NCBI GenBank assembly: GCA_002104895.1
Contig: MCFG01000133.1
Location: 35,001 to 45,000, forward strand
Length of the DNA: 10,000 nucleotides
Source of the DNA: Anaeromyces robustus
Lineage: Eukaryota > Neocallimastigomycota > Neocallimastigomycetes > Neocallimastigales > Neocallimastigaceae
Reading direction: 5' to 3'
The position numbers were made by a program, and so were the translations under genes. Positions 1 through 8,600 of the stretch are shown piece by piece. The notes below the pieces were generated by a model. The model saw only the letters and a list, made by a program, of their open reading frames with translations, was not told where the DNA came from and searched no databases. The stretch's first letter is position 1. Each line of letters opens with the position of its first letter.

Positions 1-2
1 AA

Positions 3-863
3 AATGATAATCTTAAAAACAATTCAAACTATTTAAATAATAATAATAATAATTATAACAATAATTCAAATAATTTTAGTGATTTTAATAATTTAAATAA
101 TAATTATAATAATAATTTTAACAACAACAACAGCATTTCTTATAATAATAACAACAGCAATTCTTATAGTAATATCAATAATAATAATTCTTATGGTAAC
201 AACAACAATAGCAATACTTGTAATAATATTAATAATTATAATAAGAATAATAATCATTTTAATAATAATACTAATGATAATCATAAAAATAGTTTTAATT
301 ATAATAATAAGAATAATTATAATAATTTTAATAATAATATTAACAATAATTTAAATTATAATAGCATTGATAATAATTGTACCAATAACTTAAACTATAA
401 TGAAAATAATTATAATAATAACAACTTGTACTATAATAATAACAATAATGTTAACAATAACACAAATTCTAATAATAACAATAATAATAATAATAATAAT
501 AATATTAATATTAATAATAATAATAATAATTATGATAATATGAATAATAATATTATTAATAACAATTATAATAACAATTATAATAATATAAATAATAATA
601 ATAATATTAATTATAACTCTTATAAAAATAATAATATTAACAGTAACTATAACACTTACAATAATGATAATAATAATTTTAACAACAATTATAATTTTAA
701 CAATAATAATAATAATAACCATAATTATAATAATAATGCTATTAATTATAAAAATAAATTAAACAGTAATAATTACAATAACAGTGATAATAATTGTAAC
801 TCTTACAATAACAATAACAATAATACTAACTATAACAATAACAATAATATTGGCAATAATACT

Positions 864-904
<41 letters not shown>

Positions 905-2030
905 TAATAATTGTAATTTCAATAGTTTTAGAGATAATAATATTAATTACGAAAATAACAATTATAACAATAATATTAGCAATAACTATAATAATAAAAA
1001 TAACAATAACACAAACAATTATAACAACAATAATATAAATTACAATAGCAATCGTAATAATTATAGCAATAATAACAGTAATAATAATATTATTAGCAGT
1101 AACTATAATAATAAAAATAACAATAACATAAACAATTATAACAACAATAATATAAATTACAGTAGCAATCGTAATTATAGCAATAATAACAGTAATAATA
1201 ATATTATTAACTATAACTATAACAATAATAACAGATTTAATAACAACAATTACAACAACAACAACAACAATAATATTAACTGTATCAATAACAACAACAA
1301 TAATAGCTGTAACAATAACAATTATAACAACAATAATAATAACTGTAACAATAACAATTATAACAACAATAATATTAGCTGTAACAATAACAATTATAAC
1401 AATAATAATATTAGCTGTAACAGTAATAATTATAACAACAATAATATTAACTTTGGCAATAACAATTATAATAATAAAAATAATGAAAATAACCAGAATT
1501 ATAATTATGATAATGCTATTAATTACAGAAGTAAATTAAACAATAGTTATAATAATAATAATAATAATTGTAATAATAATAATAATAATATAAATGATTT
1601 AAATGTCAAGGATTTAAAAGATAATAAATTTAACAATAACAATATGGTTAATTGTAATAACATTACAAATATTGAAAGAATAAAAAATGTTGACTATTAC
1701 AACTGTAATGGTAAAAGTAATATTAAGGATGTAAAATATATCAAAATCGTTAGAAATGTTGTTGAATCCTTAAATATAGAATATGGTAACACAGTTGAAG
1801 AACATATTAATGATAAATTTAAAGATAATAATGATATTAAGTACTTGATAAATAAAAATGGTAATAATATTAAAGATCTTGATAACAATAAGAATTGTAG
1901 TAATAATATTATTTTAAAGAACTTGAATTATAACAACGATCCCAAAAGTAATAATTATAACATAAGTTATAATAATAAAGAAAATAGTAATAATAATGAT
2001 AATTATAATACTAATAATAACAATAACAAC

Positions 2031-2062
<32 letters not shown>

Positions 2063-2531
2063 CAATTATAATACAGATAATTTTTATAATAATACCCATT
2101 ATAATAATTATTATAATACTATTGCCTCTGAATATAATAATCATAATAATGATTATAATAATATAAATAATAATATAAATAATAATATAAATAATAATAT
2201 AAATAATAATATAAATAATAAAAATACAAAGAGAAAAAGGAAAGTTAATGATTTAATCAAAACAGATACCATTATTAATAATACAAGAAGTACTGATAAA
2301 TTAATTAATACCAGTAGTAATAATATTAATATTAATAATAATAATTCTAGTCCAAAAAATAATAATTTTAATCCAGAAATGAATATGAATAATTTAATGA
2401 AGATTGATAATAATATAAACAAAATAAAATCAAAAAATGAAAAAAATAATATTAATGATATAGTCAACATTAACAATAACTTTGATAGTAATTTGAAAAG
2501 TCATATAGGTAGTATAATGTTTATAATTTAA
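3..2531 (+). CDS. Asparagine-rich low-complexity protein, 5' end outside the window
   Basis: I do not recognise a family. The frame is open from the first codon at position 3 to TAA at 2529-2531, about 842 residues, with no ATG before 540, so the true start lies upstream. The TTG at 426 is not a start: the same Asn-rich reading continues on both sides of it. Residues 1-530 (counting from position 3) are Asn runs punctuated by Tyr, Ile, Ser and Cys. Residues about 531-650 (1593-1950) are less biased, with predicted helical stretches such as IKDVKYIKIVRNVVESLNIE, and may be the only folded part. Residues 743-748 are KRKRKV, a likely nuclear localisation signal. AAT and AAC are mixed throughout, as expected if the amino acid is selected rather than the DNA repeat. 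The last eight codons may be intron sequence, because a GT at 2509 can splice to 2640. Poly-Asn tracts are common in gut fungi, dictyostelids and Plasmodium. Confidence is high that it codes and nil for function. Confidence 0.8.
978..1208 (+). repeat. Tandem duplication of a 39-codon block inside the Asn-rich gene
   Basis: Copy 1 spans 978-1094 (117 bp) and copy 2 spans 1095-1208 (114 bp, one Asn codon shorter). Both encode a block that starts S-N/S-N-Y-N-N-K, contains NYNNNNINY and SNR, and ends NNNII. They differ by a few substitutions, for example Thr/Ile and Asn/Ser. The length change is a whole codon, so the frame is kept. It is a local duplication, older than the near-identical one at 7706-8233. 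Confidence 0.85.
1305..1484 (+). repeat. Five 36-bp units, Cys-bearing 12-residue repeat
   Basis: Units start at 1305, 1341, 1377, 1413 and 1449. The consensus residues are SCNNNNYNNNNI. Units 1-4 carry Cys at position 2; in unit 5 Cys is replaced by Phe and the following Asn by Gly. Tyr at position 7 is present in all five. The Cys spacing is 12 residues, which does not match a known zinc-finger spacing. The period is 12 codons, so this is in-frame protein repeat expansion and not a CRISPR-type array. Confidence 0.85.
2157..2220 (+). repeat. 12-bp minisatellite encoding (NINN)n
   Basis: About five uninterrupted copies of aataatataaat encode NINN repeats near the C-terminal end of the Asn-rich frame, just before the basic cluster. 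Unlike the AAC/AAT-mixed tracts upstream, this block is uniform at DNA level, which suggests recent replication slippage. Confidence 0.85.
2229..2246 (+). other. Putative nuclear localisation signal KRKRKV
   Basis: Codons AAG AGA AAA AGG AAA GTT encode KRKRKV, residues 743-748 counting from position 3. This fits the classical monopartite K-K/R-X-K/R consensus. It is the only dense basic cluster in the Asn-rich frame. The same type of cluster occurs many times in the downstream frame, which fits a shared nuclear location or a single spliced protein. Confidence 0.55.
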
Positions 2532-2639
2532 GATCATAATAATAATTATATCATTAATTTTGTTTTTTTATCTTTTTTTTTAAATATATATACATATATA
2601 ATTTATTTTTTATTCTTAAAAAACATCCCAATATGATAG
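2509..2639 (+). other. Candidate 131-bp intron joining the two long frames
   Basis: The donor is ATAG|GTAGTATAAT at 2509 and the acceptor is TATGATAG|AT ending at 2639. Splicing joins g (2508) to at (2640-2641) as GAT (Asp), reading ...KSHI-DNNYNN..., and removes both the TAA at 2529-2531 and the ATG at 2633. The interval is T-rich (including a run of T around 2570-2581), has CTTAA at 2615-2619 about 20 nt before the acceptor, and contains no AG between 2533 and 2637. A second donor GT at 2512 also keeps frame (128-bp intron). The spliced frame would be at least 2880 residues. Alternative: a genuine 101-bp intergenic gap between two genes, with the ATG at 2633 as the start. The donor is not the common GTAAGT or GTATGT, so I remain undecided. 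Confidence 0.5.
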
Positions 2640-5600
2640 ATAATAATTATAATAATACATCTCAACTTATATATGATAATGAATACTCTATACTAATGCA
2701 AAATAAAGTAACACGAAAAATTTTAGAATCATATTCAAATCAAGGAATAATAATACCAGTTGATATTAAAAATAAATTAAATATAAATAATACAAAATCA
2801 AGAAGAAAATCTAATTCAAATAAAGAAATAGAAAAAGTAAATATACAATCAAATTTAAATAGGAAAAAAGAATTAAACCAAATATCTGATTCATATGAAA
2901 ATCAGAAAACATTATTGAATCAAAATACTGGACCAAATAATAATGAAATAGAAAAAGAAAATGAGAGTTTAAATTTCAATCAGGAAATCGAAAATAACCA
3001 AATATTTAGTTCAAATCAGGAAATTGAAAATAACCAAATATCTAATTCAAATCAGGAAATCGAAAATAACCAAATATCTAATTCAAATCAGGAAATCGAA
3101 AATAACCAAATATCTAATTCAAATAACGAAACAGAATTAATAACAAAAACTGAAATTGATTCAAATAAGAAAGTGGAATTAAAACATAAAACTGATAATA
3201 CAAATAAAGAAACAGATTTAGAATATAATATTGATTCAAATAAAGAAATAGAAAAAGGAAATAAAAAATTGAATTCAAACGAGAAAACAGAATCAAATCA
3301 AAAACATGATTCAAATATGGAAGTGGGGAAAATAAATAAAAAATCGAATTTAAATAGGAAAAGAAAATTAAAACAAAAATCAGATTCAAATAAAGAAATA
3401 GAAAAAGAAAGCAAACAGTCAAGTTTAAATAAGAAAAGAAAATTGAATCATAAATCTAGTTCCAATAAAGACATAGAAAATCAGGAAGAAGAAAAAGCAG
3501 ATTCACATAAGAAAGTTGAAAAACAAAATTCAGAATTAAATAAAAAGATAGAAAATAAAAGCAAAAAATCAAACTTGAAAAAGAAAAGAAGACTAAAGCA
3601 AAAATCAAAATCAAATAAAGAATCAAATTCAAATCAGGAAAAAGAGTTAAAACGAAATTCAAATTCAAATAAGGAATTGAATTCAAATCAGGAAAATTCA
3701 GATTTAAATATGGAAATAGAAGTAAAACAAGAATTAGATTCAAATATGGAAATAGAAAAAGTAAATAAGGATTCAAATTTGAAAAAGAAAAGAAAGTTAA
3801 AACAAAAATCAGATTCAAATAAAGAATCAGATTTAAATCAGGAAAAAGAGTCAAATGAGGAATCAAATTTAAATCAGGAAAAAGAGTTAAATAAAGAATC
3901 AAATTTAAATCAGGAAAAAGAGTCAAATGAGGAATCAAATTTAAATCAGGAAAAAGAGTTAAATAAAGAATCAAATTTAAATCAGGAAAAAGAGTCAAAA
4001 CAAAAATCAAATTCAAATAAGGAAGTAGAAATAAAACAAGAATTAGATTCAAATATGGAAATAGAAAAAGCAAATAAGGGATCAAATTTGAAAAAGAAAA
4101 GAAAGTTAAAACAAAAATCAGATTCAAATAAAAAATTAAATTCAGATCAGAGAAAAGAGTCAAATAAGGAATTAAATTCAAATCAGGAAAAAGAGTCAAA
4201 TAAGGAATCAAATTCAAATCAGGAAAAAGAGTTAAATAAAAAATCAAATTTAAATCAAGAAAAAGAGTCAAAACAAAAATCAGATTCAAATCAGGAATTA
4301 AATTCAAATCAGGAAAATTCAGATTTAAATATGGAAGTAGAAGTAAAACAAGAATTTGATTCAAATATGGAAATAGAAAAAGCAAATAAGGAATCAAATT
4401 TGAAAAAGAAAAGAAAGTTAAAACAAAAATCAGATTCAAATAAGAAATCAAATTTAAATAAGGAAAATGGATCAAAACAGAAATCAGATTCAAATAAAGA
4501 ACCAAATTTAAATCAGGAAAAAGGATCAGAACAGAAGTCAGATTCAAATAAGGAATCAAATTTAAATCAGGAAAAAGAATCAAAACAGAAATCAAATTCA
4601 AATCTGGAAATAGAAATAAAACAAGAATTTAATTCAAATAAAGAAATTGAAAATCAAAAAACTGAATCAGAACAAAAATCAGATCCAAATAAAGAAAAAG
4701 AAAAAGAAATAATACAAGAATTTGATTCAAATATGGAAGAAGCAAATAAAGAAGCAAATTCAAATAAAGAAATAGAAGTAATTAGTATAGAATTAAATTC
4801 AAATAAGGAAAAGGATTTAAAACAAAACTCTAATTCAAATAAAGAAATAAAGAATCAGAAAACTGAATCAGAACAATCAGAACAATCAGAACAAAAATTA
4901 GATTCAAATAATGAGATAGAAAAGGTAATCAAAAAACCAACTTTAAAAAAGAAAAGAAAATTAAAACGAACATTTGAAGTAATTATGGAATTTGATGATG
5001 ATGATGAAACCAAGTCAAAATCAAAAATGATGAAAAAATTAGAACAAGAATCCAGATCGAATTCAAATCAAAGAAAAAAAATAAGACGAAATTCTAGATC
5101 AAATAAGGAAATAAAGGATGTAAATGATGAATTAAATAAGGAAATAGAAAAAATAAGTAAAGAATTAAATGAAGAAATAAAAAGAGTAAATAAAGAATTA
5201 AATAAAGAAATAGAAAAGGAAAGTAAAGAATTAAATAAGGAAATAGAAGAAGAAAATAAAGAATTAAATGAGGAAATAGAAAAAGTGAGTAAAGAATTAA
5301 ATAAAGAAATAGAAAAAGTTAATAAAGAATTAAATAAAGAAATAGAAGAAGAAAGTAAAGAATTGAATAAAGAAATAGAAAAAGTGAGTAAAGAAATAAG
5401 TGAAAATCTAAAGCAAATAAATAGAGAATTAGATATAGAAATAAGAAAAGAATTATATGAAAAAGAATTATTTAAGGAAATAGAAAAAATAAGTAAAAAA
5501 TCAAACCTTGAATTAATTAAAGAAATAGAAAAAAAAATAAATAAAAAATCAAACCATGAATTAAATAATGAAATGGAAAAAGAATTAGAATTAGAACAAA

Positions 5601-8600
5601 ACTCTGAATTAAATAATGAAATGGGAAAAGAATTAGAACAAAACTCTGAATTAAATCATGGAATGGAAAAAGAATTAGAACAAAACTCTGAATTAAATAA
5701 TGGAATGGAAAAAGAATTAGAACAAAACTTTGAATTTAATAATGAAATGGAAAAAGTAAGTAAAGAGTCAAGATTAAATAAAGAAAAAGAATTAGAACAA
5801 AATTTTGAATTAAATAATGAAATTGAAAAAGAATTAGAACAAAACTTTGAATTAAATAATGAAACAGAAAAAGTAAGTAAAGAGTCAAGTTTAAATAAAG
5901 AATTAGAATTAGAACAAAACTTTGAATTAAATAATGAAATAGAAAAAGAATTAGAACAAAATTCTGAATTAAATAATGAAATAGAAAAAGTTAGTAAAGA
6001 ATTAAAGTTAAATCAAGAAAAAGAATTAAATCAAAAACCAGATTCAAATAAGGAAATTGAATTAAAATCAAATCAAGAGAAAGAATTAAGTAATGAAATA
6101 GAAAAAGAAAGCAAAAAATTAAATCCAAATCAGGAATTAAAACAAATATCAGATTCAAATAAAGGAATAGAATTAAAGCAAGAATATGATTCGAATATGA
6201 GAATAGATAATCAGAAAACAGAAGCAGAGCTAAAAATAGATTTAAATAAGAAAATAGAAAACGAGAACAGAAATAAAAGAAAATCTGAAGTAATTGTAGA
6301 ATTTAAAAATAATATAAGCGAACAAGAATCTAACACAAATCAAGAAATAGAAAATGTAAATAACGATTCTTATTCAAAACAAGAAAAAGAAAAAGTAAAT
6401 AAAAGCCCATATTTAACAAGGAATAGAAAATCAAAACAAAAATCTGAATCAAATCAAGAAGTAGAAAATGTAAATATAACCCCATATTTAACTAGAAATA
6501 GAAAATTAAAGCAAGAACATAATCTAGATAAGGAAATAGAAAAAGTAAGTAAAGATTTTAATTCAAAAAATGAAAAAGTTAATAAAAGTCCATATTTAAC
6601 AAGGAATAGAAAATCAAATCAAGAAAATGATTCAAATCAAGAAAAAGAAAAAGAAAACATAAGTCCATATTTAACTAGAAATAGAAAATCAAGACAAGAA
6701 TCTAATTCAGATCATGAAAAAGAAAATGTAATTAAAGATTCTAATTCAAATCAAGAAAAAATTAAAGTAAATAAAAACCCATACTTCACAAGATCAAGAC
6801 AAGAATCTGATTCAAACCAAGAAAAAGAAAATGTTAATGAAGATTCTAATTCAAATCAAGAAAAAGTTAAAGTAAGTAAAAACCCATACTTCACAAGATC
6901 AAAGCAAGAATCTGACTCAAATCAAGAAGAAGAAGTAGTAAATAAAAAGACATACTTCACAAGATCAAAACAAGAATCTGACTCAAATCAAGAAATAGAA
7001 AATGTCAATAAAGATTCTAATTCAAATCAAGAAAAAGTTAAAATAAATAAAAACCCATACTTCACAAGATCAAAACAAGAATCTGATTCAGATCATGAAA
7101 AAGAAAATGTAAATAAAGATTATGATTCAAATCAAGAAAAAGAAGTAGTAAATAAAAAGACATACTTCACAAGGTCAAAACAAGAATCTGATTCAAATCA
7201 AGAAAAAGAAATAGTAAATAAAAAGACATACTTCACACGATCAAGACAAGAATCTGATTCAAATCAAGAAAAAGAAATAGTAAATAAAAAGACATACTTC
7301 ACAAGATCAAAACAAGAATCTGATTCAAATCATGAAAAAGAAAATGTAAATAAAGATTCTGATTCAAATCAAGAAAAAGAAGTAGTAAATAAAAAGACAT
7401 ACTTCACAAGGTCAAAACAAGAATCTGAATCAAACCAAGAAAAAGAAATAGCAAATAAAAACACACACTTCACAAGATCAAAACAAGAATCTGAATCACA
7501 TCAAGAAAAAGAAATAGTAAATAAAAACCCATACTTCACAAGATCAAAACCAGAATCTGATTCAAATCAAGAAAAAGAAAATGTCAATAAAGATTCTAAT
7601 TTAAATCAAGAAAAAGTTAAATTAAATAAAAACCCATACTTCACAAGATCAAAACCAGAATCTGATTCAAATCAAGAAAAAGAAATAGTAAATAAAAACA
7701 CATACTTCACAAGATCAAAACAAGAATCTGATTCAAATCAAGAAAAAGAAATAGTAAATAAAAGGACATACTTCACAAGATCAAAACAAGAATCTGATTC
7801 AAATCAAGAAAAAGAAATAGTAAATAAAAAGACATATTTCACAAGATCAAAACCAGAATCTAATTCAAATCAAGAAAAAAAAATAGCAAATAAAAACACA
7901 CACTTCACAAGATCAAAACAAGAATCTGAATCACATCAAGAAAAAGAAATAGCAAATAAAAACACACACTTCACAAGATCAAAACAAGAATCTGATTCAA
8001 ATCAAGAAAAAGAAATAGTAAATAAAAGGACATACTTCACAAGATCAAAACAAGAATCTGATTCAAATCAAGAAAAAGAAATAGTAAATAAAAAGACATA
8101 TTTCACAAGATCAAAACCAGAATCTAATTCAAATCAAGAAAAAAAAATAGCAAATAAAAACACACACTTCACAAGATCAAAACAAGAATCTGAATCACAT
8201 CAAGAAAAAGAAATAGCAAATAAAAACACATACTTTACAAGATCAAAACAAGAATCTGAATCACATCAAGAAAAAGAAATAGTAAATAAAAAGACATACT
8301 TTACAAGATCAAAACAAGAATCTAATTCAAACCCCGAAAAAGAAAATGTCAATAAAGATTATAATTCAAATCAAGAAAAGGAAATAGTAAATAAAAACAC
8401 ATACTTTACAAGATCAAAACCAGAATCTGATTCAAATCAAGAAAAAGAAATAGTAAATAAAAATACATACTTCACAAGGTCAAATAAGAATGTAGAAATA
8501 GAAATAGAAATAGAAAAAATAGCTAATAAAATATTAAATTCAAAAAAGAAAGAAAAAGAAAAAGAGAAAGAAAAAGAAAATTCTTATTTGAATAAAGAAA

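Noticed and set aside
426-428. TTG as the start codon of the Asn-rich gene
   Set aside because: The frame is open without a stop back to position 3 with the same composition, and TTG initiation is not expected in a eukaryotic nuclear gene.
93-722. Poly-Ile frames on the minus strand (93-284 and 390-722)
   Set aside because: They are the complement of AAT/AAC codons read in another frame, with no independent coding signal.
784-1038. Plus-strand Ile/Thr-rich frame
   Set aside because: It is a shifted reading of the AAT/AAC tract inside the Asn-rich gene.
1697-2476. Minus-strand hydrophobic frames (1697-1888, 1914-2144, 2153-2476)
   Set aside because: They could suggest membrane peptides, but they mirror the Asn/Lys-rich plus-strand frame and the NINN repeat, and have no independent start context.
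2978-4006. Regular 36-bp repeats resembling a CRISPR array
   Set aside because: The units are contiguous without unique spacers, are multiples of three, and lie in a continuous reading frame with amino acid-level conservation.
3456-4601. Open frame of 381 codons on the minus strand rich in Leu, Phe and Tyr
   Set aside because: It is the antisense shadow of the Lys/Glu/Asn/Ser repeats of the charged protein: stops are rare opposite such codons and the repeat periods coincide exactly.
6404-8486. Retrotransposon origin of the TRS-motif array
   Set aside because: Arg-Ser/Lys-rich TRSK-like strings can occur in element proteins, but no reverse transcriptase, integrase, protease, zinc knuckle or long terminal repeats are visible.
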